The position numbers were made by a program, and so were the translations under genes. From Takashimella koratensis (Eukaryota; Basidiomycota; Tremellomycetes; Trichosporonales; Tetragoniomycetaceae): a DNA stretch of 64,000 nucleotides. The DNA is taken from contig BCKT01000001.1 in assembly GCA_003116875.1 (NCBI GenBank), forward strand, positions 979,351 through 1,043,350, in the 5' to 3' direction. A model generated the notes under the pieces. It saw only the letters and a program-made list of their open reading frames with translations, made no database searches and was not told the origin of the DNA. Positions 51,483 through 61,872 of this stretch are shown one piece after another (the first letter of the stretch is position 1; every line of letters starts with the position of its first letter).

Positions 51483-52652
51483 TCAATTCCGGAGTTCAAA
51501 CTGCCATTTGTTTGCCATCGGTACAGGTACAACCGGCTACACAATTGATGGTTAGCCCCATATCCACGATTCCACATGTGCTTCTGACCACCTCAGTAAT
51601 GACTCACCTGAGGATTTGGTGCAGGAGCGGAAGAGGATGACTGGCTCCGTGTGAGGGTTCGGCTCAAGTTAGCCTTCTTGCGTTCGCCCTTCGGGATGAT
51701 CGGCTTTTGCCAAAACACGTTGTAAGCCAGGCGAGTGAAATCCACATGCTGTAAGAAGAGACTAGGATCTCCTTTTGGAAGCAGGGGAATCCTCGCCTTG
51801 TACAACTCCTTCCACACCGCTACTGCTTTGTCTAGCTCGAATTCTGTCATAATCTGGACCACATTCCGACGGAACTTGTCATAATGAGGTTGAAGATTGA
51901 TATCGACATTGGAGATTGGCGCTGCCAGGGCGTTGTTGGGCCAAGGAGGAAAATCTTGAACAAAGCACGGATTCTATTTCCGTTTCAGCAGTTGTAACTC
52001 TTAAGACGAAAACTCACTTTCTTTTCAATATTCCAACACCTTGGCGTCAGGTGTTGGTTGAAGACTACCAATCGAAAATCATATGTCTTGTAGAAGATCT
52101 GCAAGTCGTTTAGGAACGCCGGCCTTCGACATCTTTTCGTAGCCTCCTTTGCGCGTACCAGTCGCTCATCGCTTACCATGAAAAATGAAAAATGTAACTC
52201 TGCTCTGCGCGGTCGGTCAGCCAGGACTTTGGCTCTGCTCTTGCTCTCTTCTCGCCACGACTCACCGTATCGCAGCTCTCCCTCCCTCTCCTTTCGGGAC
52301 ATTCCATAATCTGTCCCATCCGCTACCCATCCCATTGGGAAGCCTTTCGTTTGGAGGCCAATCCTCTTCAGGACATATGACAAGTGTACGAAAGTCGCGC
52401 ATGTACGCGTCCACCAGACTCCTCTCAACTTTTTTCGATGCGCATACCACCAAGACGATTTCATTGCGCTTATACACAGCTAATCAGCTACCCTCTAGAG
52501 ACGATAACCATTGAGCTCACTGGTTCAAAGATATTCCCTCTAAGTGAGAAACAGGGCTGTCCGTTCTGATCGATATCCTGGTCATGACAGAATCGCGTCT
52601 CACTGTCAATGAATGGATGGTTCGATGGGGCTTGCATCCTGTTTGATAGCAT
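51483..52652 (-). CDS. TDP1-like truncated paralogue, copy A
   Basis: I assemble about 310 residues from five exons between the ATG at 52652 and a TGA at 51483. Blocks are, in order: CHDQDIDQNGQPCFSL; IVLVVCASKKVERSLVDAYM and TLVICPEEDWPPNE; ELHFSFFM then IFYKTYDFRLVVFNQHLT; CFVQDFPPWPNN; and VDFTRLAYNVFWQKPIIPKG. These match TDP1 of the same array, including the intron between FFM and IFYK (TDP1: KFAW and IYYK). The first HKD pair is broken: H is kept but the K is S, and the Asn of the TxN strand is replaced by H. The second HKD half is missing. The last exon ends KWQFELRN. An upstream open frame is separated by one TAA near 52746. It could be a pseudogene or a non-catalytic domain protein. 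Confidence 0.7.
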
Positions 52653-53479
52653 GGATGGTGCTTCGGATGTGGAGGAGGAATGGGACGGCTCTGAGAGCTT
52701 GAGATCTAGTGGCTTCGGTTTTTCGGGAGGAGTCGAGCTTCCAAGTTACCTCCAGCTCGTCAGCACCTTTGCTACGTCCGCTTCGTCGCTGTTGTTAGAA
52801 GGAGCGATGATGCCTTTCGAGGTGGAAGGGAATGACGATGAAGAAGTAGAGGACGACGGGCTAGTAGAGACAGCAGCGGTTGTCAGACGGACAGGCTCTG
52901 AGTGAACGACGTCGAGGTGTGAGGTCGAGTCGGGTAAAGGAGATGACTGCGAATGGATAGGGGGTGGAGGGACGTTGATAGGAGAACGAGAGCCGTCGGG
53001 AGTGGAAGGTGGTGGGTGAGTTGGAGTGGGCTGAGGAGGGGCTGCGTTTGATAGATGGCGGGCGTGGCACCAATTGGCGATAGGCTGGGTAGAACGGTGG
53101 GCAGGTAGGATATCGGCTCGTGTGAGTAACTTGGTGGACCTGGAGATATTCAAGTCGAAGAGCGATAACGGCAGTTCTCGTAGATACGTCGAGGGCGGAG
53201 CGGTGACGTCCGGCTGCTCGGCGCACTTGAAGGCGAGTGGGAGAAGACCGAAGGGTTGGGCTAGGAAATACCGAGTGAGAGGTGACCGTCCGATGCAGCC
53301 GGAGGATCAACAGTAACGAGGTAGAAAAGATGTGAGAGGACTGGGTTGGAAGGAAGAAGGGAGGTGTAGGGAGGGGGGTAAGGGGACTGGGAGAGGTTGG
53401 GAAGCCTGACCTGAGAGACGTCTCTGGGGGTCGCTTGGGGAGAGCGGGGTCTTGAGGTGCGGGGAGGGAAGAGAGGTGA

Positions 53480-53481
<2 letters not shown>

Positions 53482-53541
<60 letters not shown>
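53482..53541. repeat. G homopolymer, 60 nt
   Basis: Sixty consecutive G. It lies in a proline-rich open frame of the minus strand. Such a length is rare in genomes and prone to assembly error. Confidence 0.9.
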
Positions 53542-53542
<1 letters not shown>

Positions 53543-53926
53543 GGGGACCCAAACGGGGAGGTCGCAAAGGTGTCCCGTGGAATATGTCAAAGTGTGCAGG
53601 TGGGCAGGTGCGACTGGGTAGAAAGAGGTGGGGGTGGTGGATGTAGGGGTGGGGGTAGGATGTCGGAGGTGTATGGACAAGGTGGAGGTGGAAGTTGGAT
53701 GAGTGAGGAGAGATGAGACGAGACGAGGAGGATCAAGCAGGGCGGGTGGTAGAAGGTGAGCACGAGCGAAACAATAGGGCGCAGGCCCAAAGGATGGCAA
53801 ACCGGTGAGGTGGTCAGCCAAATGTGGAGGTCATGTCTCCATGCATCCTACCACCTCCAACCCAACTCGGTCCAACACGACTCTTACAATGCTCATCTCT
53901 ACGTCCTAGCTCCTTGTACGCCATAG

Positions 53927-53960
<34 letters not shown>

Positions 53961-53961
53961 T

Positions 53962-54007
<46 letters not shown>
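53927..54007. repeat. C homopolymer, 34 + 45 nt interrupted by TT
   Basis: Thirty-four C, TT, then 45 C on the + strand between the two duplicated units. With the G run 390 bp away it could pair as an inverted repeat. Confidence 0.9.
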
Positions 54008-54008
<1 letters not shown>

Positions 54009-54214
54009 CCTCTCTCTGCTGTCTAATCACCCCAGTCTCGATATGTAGCCACTCGGCGGTTGAGGTAATCACTAGCTCTCGTGTTCCGTGGCGCTCATGG
54101 TGTGGCACTCATCTGACATCGGACATGCACGAATTGATATTCTACACGATCACAAGTGACTTATTGAATGATCAAGGCAACCAACTACAACCAACTATAG
54201 AACTTTCAAGCAAG

Positions 54215-55450
54215 TTACTCATCCTCAAGCTCGGACTCTTCCTCTATCGCTTCAACCTCAAAATCATCCTCTATCTCTTCAAGCTCAGACTCTTCCTCTA
54301 TCTCTTCAATCTCGTACTCCTGCTCGAACTTGTCGATAATATAACAGCAGAACCGCCATTTCTCCTCCTAACCCACCAATTGACCACATGTTAACAAAAT
54401 ACGCACAGCTTGACACCAAGGTCATGAACTCACCTTCGAGTCTGGCGCGTGACTACCTGGGTCGACCGGTGACATCCATCTCGGTGAGATTTTGGATCGA
54501 CTAAAGTCCAGGCTTTGCAAGAATGGGAGAGGGTTTCCTTCCGGGAACTGCAAGAACTTGTCCTTATCCTCCGCCTCAAATATCACCCATAAATCCATTG
54601 CCTCTCCCAGACGAAATGATTTCAGGACTGAATCCACAAAATGGTGCCAGTGAAAGTTTAAATTGGGAGGGTCATTCTCGGCGGGTGTGAAGTTGGAAGG
54701 CGACACTGAAAATCCGTCACTGGGGTGGACAAAATCTTGGACAAAGCAGATTTTCTGTTCGTGTTTCAGTACCTGTTTCTTTGAGCTTTTGGGACAAAGT
54801 TTCCATGCTGCGACTCACTTCCGAATCTCTTTCCCACTCCTTCACTGTCAGGTTTCCGGTAAAGAAGGCGAATCGGAACCGAGACGCCTTGTAAAAGATC
54901 TAAAGGGTGAAACGACCGTGAGCTCCTTGGAACATTCTCTTGGTATTGCCACCATTTCCACATACCATGATGAACTCGGGGTCAAACTCCTCTCTGTTGA
55001 GTCAGTAAGCCAGTGTTCCGGCCCTACCCTAGTCCCACCAGCCCCACTCACTTTATCGCGGGTACCATTCCCGCCCTGTTTGGCACGGACCACAATCTGT
55101 TGTAATGGGGTCCACCGAACCCTATCCGGCCAACCGCACCCTTTTCGTCAATGGGCCAGTCCTCCCTAGGACAAACGATCAACATTGTAACGTCGTGCTT
55201 GAGGAGGTCGACTAGGCTTCGGTCGACTTTACTTGACGCGCATACAGCGAAGCAGATATCGTCACGCTGACCGAAACGTCAGCCATACTACAACCAACAA
55301 GCAAGAGGAGCCACCCACTTTGTCAAAGATATTATCGAGTGTAAAACAGGGTATCCCGCCTGAGTCGTAATCCTGGTGGCTGCATTTTCGCTCTCTGCCG
55401 TCCAGAAAGAGTAGGCTGCCCATGACGTTTGTTTGAGACTGGTCTGACAT
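54215..55450 (-). CDS. TDP1-like truncated paralogue, copy B
   Basis: About 330 residues from six exons, ATG at 55450, TAA at 54215. Blocks match copy A one by one: CSHQDYDSGGIPCFTL; ICFAVCASSKVDRSLVDLLK and LIVCPREDWPIDE; FDPEFIM then IFYKASRFRFAFFTGNLT (same intron position as copy A and TDP1); CFVQDFVHPSDG; and FLQSLDFSRSKISP. In the first HKD region the H is D and the K is E, while the Asn strand keeps GN (FTGNLT for TDP1 TANMV). There is no second HKD half. The last exon has KWRFCC followed by a very acidic tail (EEIEEESELEEIEDDFEVE). Coding frames upstream (55453-55849) might add an N-terminus. It is a same-strand tandem duplicate of copy A; catalysis is not expected. Confidence 0.7.
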
Positions 55451-56065
55451 TTCTACGTTATACTTCGTCCGTATTTGGGAGGTGTGACGCCGCTGACTGA
55501 GCTGGAGGAGGGTGGTGTCGGAGACGTTGAAGGACGATAGGTAGATGAAGGTGTTCCGAAGTAGTCAAGCGGGGACGAGAAGTGGGTGGGGACGACGCGA
55601 GCGGCGAGCGAGCGGGTGCGGTGATGTGATTGCGACGTGAGATGGGTCGGGCGTATCCAACAGTAGACTAGCAGCCGCAGACGGAGTGGGGCCAGCTCGT
55701 AGATGAAGTTGCGTCGTCCTCTGAAGGCGAGCTCTGTGATCGTTCTCAAAGTCGAAAGGGGTGGAGGGGGATCGAGGCAGCCCCTCAAACGAGGAAGGTT
55801 GGGAAGGACCCGGAGATGAGTTGTTCTTGATTCCACCAGGAGGAATCATCAGGATATGACCGCCACGAGTGGGAGGTGGGGAGATGATTGGCCAGAGGTT
55901 GAGGCTGGAAGAAGGAGGAAGGAGGGAGGGAGGAAGGAAGAGAGGGGAAAGAAGGACGATGGGGGAGAGTGTGTAGACAAGATGGAGAGAGGTGATGACG
56001 AGAGGAAACGAGGAGAGAGGGAAAGAGCCGGTGAGTGAGAATGAGGAGAATGGCGAAGAAAAAGC
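55451..56065. other. Region between copy B and the proline-rich ORF
   Basis: Open minus-strand frames (55453-55836 and 55565-55849) encode Ser/Pro/Arg-rich sequence. They may be exons that join the proline-rich ORF upstream to copy B, with a GTAAGC donor at 56066-56072. The frame cannot be settled by eye. Confidence 0.4.
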
Positions 56066-57358
56066 TTACGCCGACGGAGAGGTAGATGTATTCCGGCGTG
56101 AAGACGGAGGGTCAGAGAGGGCGAGGATTAGTGCACGCAAGCGGGTGCGGGGTGTTTGTGGTGAAGCGGGCTGGGGTGGAGTAGAGGCCGGAGGGATTGG
56201 AGTCTGAGGAGACTGATATTCTTCAGTGCAGGCAGGTGGGGGGGAGGCTGCTGGTTGCGGGGGAGACTGAGAGTAGGCGAGTATCAAGGCGCGTAAGCGG
56301 GTGCGGGGAGTTTGTGGCGAGGCAGGTTGGGGTGGAGTGGAGGTAGGAGGGATCAGAGGCTGAGGAGACTGATATTCTTCAATGCAGACAGGTGGGGCAG
56401 GTGGGAGGGAGGCTGCTGGTTGTGGGGGAGACTGGGGGTCGGAGTGATCGGCAAGGGGCGGCGAAGAGGACTGGACGGGGACGAATCTGTTTTCCGCCGG
56501 GGACCAGCTCAGGGCAGGAGGAGCCTGGTGAGGCCGATCTCGAGCTCGGTAAGGGATATCTGGATCGAGACTCTGGGTAAGGGGGAGAGACTGCTCTCTA
56601 TAGACCTCTCGAAAAGAGCCGGGAGATGCCGAGCGGTGTCCTGGCGGTGACCACGAACGAGTGGCTATCCGATCAGAAGGTCGAAGAGGTTCAGTGTGGT
56701 GGAGTTGATCGCTGTGTGTGGTGGAAGCACCAGGAGTATCAAATGGGAGGTGAGGAAGAGAGGAGGAATCAGGAGTGGATGGGGGTTGAGGAGGAGATGG
56801 TTCGAGGTGAGGAGAAGGTGGGAGGAGGTTAGGTGGGAATAAGTGGGGAAGAGGAGGAGGAGACGGGGGGAGTTCCGGAATAGGTCCGATAGAAGAAGCA
56901 GGAGTGTAGATCGAGCCGTCCCCAGAGATAGAGGTGGGAGAAGAGGGATAGACAGGGGCGCGGGAAGGCGAGGTGAGGATAGGGTCGGGGTCGGAGGTGG
57001 ACAATGGGAAAGGGAGGAAAGCGAGGTTCTCGCTGGTGAATTCGAAAGGGGCTGAAAGGGTAGGGAGGGATCGCCAGAAGGCGCAGGAACAGTTGGGATG
57101 GTCGCAAGGGACGCGAGGAGGTGGAAGGGGGGTTTCGGCGTTGTGAGAAGGAAGAGTATGGTCGAGGGAGGAAGGATTGTAAGTGTTGGAAGTGGGGGGA
57201 GGGTCGGAACTGTTGGAAGGGCGAGGGTCGGGAGGAAGGTCACTAAGGTGAGGAACCGGAGGTTGGGGAGGTTGAGGAGGTTGGGGAGGATCAAGAGGTG
57301 ATGATTCGGTTGAGGGACGAGGTGGGGTAGAAGGGTCAGAGTCACTCCTAGGGTTCAT
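56066..57358 (-). CDS. Proline-rich protein with a tandem 40-residue repeat
   Basis: Open frame of 430 aa from the ATG at 57358, overwhelmingly Pro/Ser/Thr with few hydrophobic residues, hence disordered. A pair of close repeats lies near the C-terminus: each runs EEYQSPQ..IPP.STPPQPA, then SPQTPRTRLRALILA, encoded near 56100-56230 and 56260-56390. A Cys/His-bearing segment (CDHPNCSCAFW) near residue 85 is the only other feature. It may be an N-terminal exon of the copy B gene or a separate gene. I do not recognise the family. Confidence 0.5.
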   Translation of the reverse strand: MNPRSDSDPSTPPRPSTESSPLDPPQPPQPPQPPVPHLSDLPPDPRPSNSSDPPPTSNTYNPSSLDHTLPSHNAETPLPPPRVPCDHPNCSCAFWRSLPTLSAPFEFTSENLAFLPFPLSTSDPDPILTSPSRAPVYPSSPTSISGDGSIYTPASSIGPIPELPPSPPPLPHLFPPNLLPPSPHLEPSPPQPPSTPDSSSLPHLPFDTPGASTTHSDQLHHTEPLRPSDRIATRSWSPPGHRSASPGSFREVYREQSLPLTQSLDPDIPYRARDRPHQAPPALSWSPAENRFVPVQSSSPPLADHSDPQSPPQPAASLPPAPPVCIEEYQSPQPLIPPTSTPPQPASPQTPRTRLRALILAYSQSPPQPAASPPPACTEEYQSPQTPIPPASTPPQPASPQTPRTRLRALILALSDPPSSRRNTSTSPSA

Positions 57359-58161
57359 TAGGAGGTGAATGATATGAAGGTGAGGTGGAAAAGTGGAGAG
57401 GAGGAAGGGAGGGACGAGGGGAGGGAGGGGTGTGAGGGAGGGAGGGGAGAGAAGAGGAGGTAGTGGAAGGGGTATGGAAAAGAAGGAAGACAGAGAGGGG
57501 GGGAGAGGAAGGGGAGACGAGTTGACAGATGGAGATGGAGACGAGAAGGAAGGTAAGCCGCTCTACACACACACACACACACACAGAGGGCCAAAGGACG
57601 GCAAACCGCCGTGGTGGACAGCCAAAGTGGAGGTCAAAAGTGGAGGTCACAATCACATTTTAAACCACATGCATGCTACAAAATATGCTCAGTGCTCACC
57701 ACAGCCCCGTCAACCGTCACTCTGTCCTATGCAAATCCTATGCGATTCCGTCCAATGCTCATCTTCGCGTCTGACGACTATGCAATACCGATACTGGGGT
57801 TCCCTCACCTCAGACCCAATCTCATATGCGTGTTTGAGTGCTTTCTCTCTCTCTCTCTCTCTCGCTCCCTCTGGCTCACTCGATGCGTGTTGGTCAATGA
57901 CTATGGTGATATTATTTGCTTTATCTCGATCGTGGTTGTGATCGTGGATTGTAGACTTGTCTGTGAGTGGTTGAATAATGGCGAAAAGACGTCTGCCACC
58001 TCGATCAAGGGATGAAGGATACGAGTAGAATCAAAGAAAGAAAGAACGGAGCTTGACGCCAACTTGGCGACATGTTCATTCCGACTCGGTGCTGTGCTTT
58101 TTCTGAGACTGGAAGGATTAGAGAAATATAGTTAGCTCATGTGCCCAGGAAAGGAAAAAAT
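57359..58161. other. Intergenic region of the TDP1 array, with microsatellites
   Basis: It holds a (CA)n repeat (about 57565-57584), a (CT)n repeat (57843-57863) and, near 57590-57660, the duplicated segment shared with 53780-53840. No gene is recognised. The right end is the TDP1 3' region. Confidence 0.5.
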
Positions 58162-61100
58162 CTACTGAAAATTGCGATTCACCCATGGCTCGTCGGTCCG
58201 GCTATACGGTCTTGCAGGTCGGACATGCGGCGCGACTTTGTCCGCCATCGATCTCGCCGTTTCGCGAGCTGTAGGGGTCAGCCTTGCTCGTATCCATATC
58301 CATAGAGCAGGAAGGCAGAGATCAAGAAGACGCGGATATGAGACTGGATGGACGATACTCACGAAGAGGGAAGACGATACCCAACTCGTAATTATTCAAC
58401 TGTTCATGACTCGTTAGTTTCGTTTCAATGCCGAGTCATCAGTGCCGAACAAGATCAAGTTCCCACTGCGAGGTGCCGGACCTTTCACTTACGTTCAAAG
58501 TCGGCGGCTGGTTTTTGAAGTTCATCGTACCCTGCAACATTGTCAGCATACAATTCCCCCTTCATTCCTCAATCAAACATCTATGATGCAGACAATTCTC
58601 ACTCACCCAAGCAGCTCCCGAGAAGTTATGACTTCCAACGTAAATCCAACCTCCGACTCCTGCACTACCGCTCGGCTGCTCCATATCATCGTGTTTCCTC
58701 TTAAGTCCATCTGACGATTTCTCCCCGTTTGCCTTTTCTTTCTCCACCGTGGCGTTGACGAACCCGAGTGCGGGAGACGAGGGCTCAAATAGTGCGATTA
58801 ACATCTGTAGAAGGAAAGGAAATTTGTTAGCTTGCCTCGTTGACTAAGAAGCCAAACATTAAGCTTACCTTGGTGTGCATGAGGATACCGCCACGTTTCG
58901 AATTGGCATCGTGGTAAAGCGATGCGGTCCGTTCTTGAAACGAACTCCCACTAAACATTGTGCCTCCGCCCTGCACAAACACGCAACATCAGTCATCTCG
59001 ATCCATAAAGACCCCTCAATTCCATTCAACAGCCGAAACGAAGTGTCGACCAAAGCACAATCATCACTCACATCTCGGCCCAACACGCTCGCGTCAACAG
59101 TAGCGAGCGAAGGGAAAACAATCTTCAGAGGCGGCCACGTAATGGGTTTCGGTAACAATGAGATGGCGGACAACCTCTTCCCCGAAGTCGAGTGGTAGAA
59201 CTGGTTGAACCAATCGAGACTGTACCTCCCGAGCGATGAACCCTGCGTGATGTTTTAGCTGAGTCGGGTTTTTAATATGAAAGAATCAATCATCACATAC
59301 CTGATACTCCCCGACCACACGTTCCCCTCGAGGCGGCTTCCACCCTTCCTGATCCAAAACCTTGGCCAACCGACAAGTCCCAAACTGTTCCATCGCCTCA
59401 AACCCTTTATACACCCCCGGAACACTCATAACCACTCTTACACCAACACGAGACCAATCGTATTTGCCCATATTCATAAAATCGTGCTCCGGGTCATCAG
59501 GGATCCCCATAGCGAACGGGTGATTGGCTCGTAGAAATCGAAGGGCTTTGTGGATTTTGAAGTGGAGAAACAACCAACGGAATTGGGATGGAAAATCGGG
59601 CAGCTCAACAGTAGAGTCAGCGGAGAGCTTTGGTGATCGTGGAAGAAAGTCTTGCACAAAGACGGTCTAGAAGAGTCAGCAAAGAGGGATTTCAAATAAT
59701 ACGCACATTCTCGATAGACTCCCAGTCATATACAACCATGTTGGCAGTCGCAATGATCACGCGCAAGCGACCGGTTTTGTAGTAGATCTGGCTGTGTCAG
59801 CTCGAATCTGAATCACCGAGTTAACAACTTACCCAAGCAAACTTCATATGATCCGCTCTAAACACTGTCAGCTTCACATCGATTGACTTGGTCGATTGAC
59901 GAGCTCACCCCGGTTTCTTGTCCATGTCAGGAAAGACCAAAACCTCTCCGCTTTCCGTCGGCTGCAGCTTGCCCGACATTTGGGCCGCCAACTCGGGAGG
60001 CACATGGGGTTTGCCTATCCGAACTCTTGGGCAGACATTGGCGGCCGGCAAGAACGTCTCCATCCACTCGTCGTCATAGCAGTAGCTCGAGAAGACGATA
60101 AGAGACATCTGAGAAGGCTACAATGGACGTTAATTTTATGCGTTCCGATCAAAGAATCGTGGAACTTACATCACCGTGGACCTGTCGAGGGGTGAATGTC
60201 GGTTCCGACGTGGGTTTGCCAATCTTCAACGAGGTATGGCGCAACTCGCCATCCAGATAGTACTCTCCAGCTGCATCCCTGGGGATTGGTGCCGCTGTCC
60301 GAAAGGGATGTTCGGCTGATGAACTTGTCCGGACCGTCGACGTGGACGGTACCTTTGATGAAGAGGCAACAGGCAATGCCGCGACTCGTCTTCCGTTCTC
60401 TGTTGGTCCATCTTTCACGCTTGAGGAAGAAGACTTGCTAGTGCTCTCAACGGACGTAGGAGCGGTCTCGGGCTCCACACTGACCGATTTACCCGCTCGT
60501 GATGCTTGCCTAGCGAGTCGTTCGCGCTCTAACTGCGCTCGATCTAGGATGTTCCCGTTTAACCGGATTCCTCTGGCGGCAGAGAGATCGTCCGGGGTGG
60601 CGTTGGTCGAGTTTGTACTTGTGGTCGATGCGGCGCTGGTGGCTGATGGCACACTGGTGGCAGGAGTGGCGATGCTTGGTGACCAGACATCAAGGCGCCG
60701 AGGACTGGAAGGTGCAGGTGACGGAAACCTTATGATAGGTGCTGACATGTACGGCACGCCTAAATCGCGCCCAAACCCCGCTGGAATCGATCGCGAGCCA
60801 GAGGCGAAATTTTGAGCTGGGATTTCTTCTACATCGTCGTCGTCCTCTTCGACTGCGTCTGGCAGATTGTGTGCGCCCAAGAGCGAGGCAGCCAAGGCTC
60901 TGTTGAGTGAGATCGAAATTAGCAAAAAGTTATGCAGGTGATCGTCGAATACCAAGGATTCCAGAGAACAGGTCGCGCGTGCCTCACTTTTCAAGCATCA
61001 ACTTTTCTTCCTCTGGTGTGTCTTCGCGTCGAGCCCGCTTGGGCGCGCGTGCCTCTTCCTCGGACATGGCAATTGCTCGTCGTAGGTCGTCGTCGATCTC

Positions 61101-61403
61101 TTCCTCGCCATCAAGTAGGCCATCTGGGCTGGGTCGTCTTGAACGCTGGTCGTGATCTTGAGCAGAAAGGGCGAGCGCTCTACGGAGGTGGGTTTATGTC
61201 AGACACCAAAGGAAATCAATCATCGCGCGAATCGAAAGAGGTTATAGCGCACCTCGCTAGCTGTTCATCCTCGTCTTCTCTTTCTCCGGCGGAACGCGCG
61301 AGGTGTCTGCTCGGCCCGGCATCATGGCTAGGTGCTGCCGTTTTCCACGTCGCCCATGCGGCCCTGTATGCATTCCCGATGGACGCATAGGAACAGGGGT
61401 GGC

Positions 61404-61451
<48 letters not shown>

Positions 61452-61872
61452 AAGGGGTTCGAGTCAGGCGCGATTCCAGCGAACAATGATTTGAATTGAG
61501 GGTAACGGGGTAGCACGTAAGCATTTCCGGGTTAGCAAAACTAGGCACAAGTCTGGAAGTGGAGCACGACGACGGGTTGCCACCAAACGCCGCAGGTCAT
61601 TGGATGAAGTGAATCAGCCCAACTCACCTTCGCAGTTCGTCAAAGGCCTCGCTGGTCTCGTCAATGCCCTCAAACGTGGTCGCAAAGTAGACATCGAATT
61701 CTTCGTGCTCTCCAAGCTCGGGAACACGGCCTCGAGACGAGGACGGCCCAGCGTCGTGTCTGAACATCCCCGTTAGTCAGTAGTTGATGGAACGGAGAAT
61801 TTCCACCGGGACAATGGGCGTCTAGGAGAAAAAGACGGAGAAAAGTGGAGGTGCACCACCTTACCTGTTCAT
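58162..61872 (-). CDS. TDP1: Tyrosyl-DNA phosphodiesterase 1 with N-terminal UIM-like motifs
   Basis: Hydrolyses 3'-phosphotyrosyl links left by topoisomerase I, in the nucleus. About 11 exons give roughly 830-850 aa, ATG at 61872. The catalytic pairs are intact. HKD1 is DHMKF, with ATANMVVYDW as the Asn strand. HKD2 is LMHTKM with GSHNFSGAAWG. Other matches are QDFLPRSPKL, YDWSRVGVRVVMSVPGVYKG and the C-terminal NYELGIVFPL. The N-terminal third is disordered but has three UIM-like motifs: QLARALALSAQD, LRRAIAMSEEEA and LEKALAASLLGA, each with A-x3-S; the first two also end in an acidic residue. Intron 2 (61364-61627) contains a 45-nt G run (+ strand). It is the progenitor type of the two copies downstream. 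Confidence 0.9.
61406..61450. repeat. G homopolymer, 45 nt, in TDP1 intron 2
   Basis: Forty-five G on the + strand (poly-C in the transcript), about 40 nt before the acceptor of TDP1 intron 2. It might serve or hamper splicing. Confidence 0.9.

Larger units (their letters stand above)
52653..54214. other. Upstream region of copy A with G and C homopolymers
   Basis: The minus strand has proline-rich open frames (52746-53153, 53261-53821) broken by 60 G at 53482-53541, so frame across the run is unreliable. Around 53780-53840 it is similar to 57590-57650 (GGCCAAAGGA[TC]GGCAAACC, then GTGGAGGTC), so it is the duplicated 5' region of the copy B unit. A C run lies between the units at 53927-54007. 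Confidence 0.5.

Noticed and set aside
53261..53821. Poly-Pro ORF across the 60-nt G run
   Set aside because: Frame depends on an unreliable homopolymer length and there is no ATG start.
61452..61462. GGGTTCGAGTC resembling a tRNA B box
   Set aside because: No A box or cloverleaf can be drawn around it, and it lies in a TDP1 intron.
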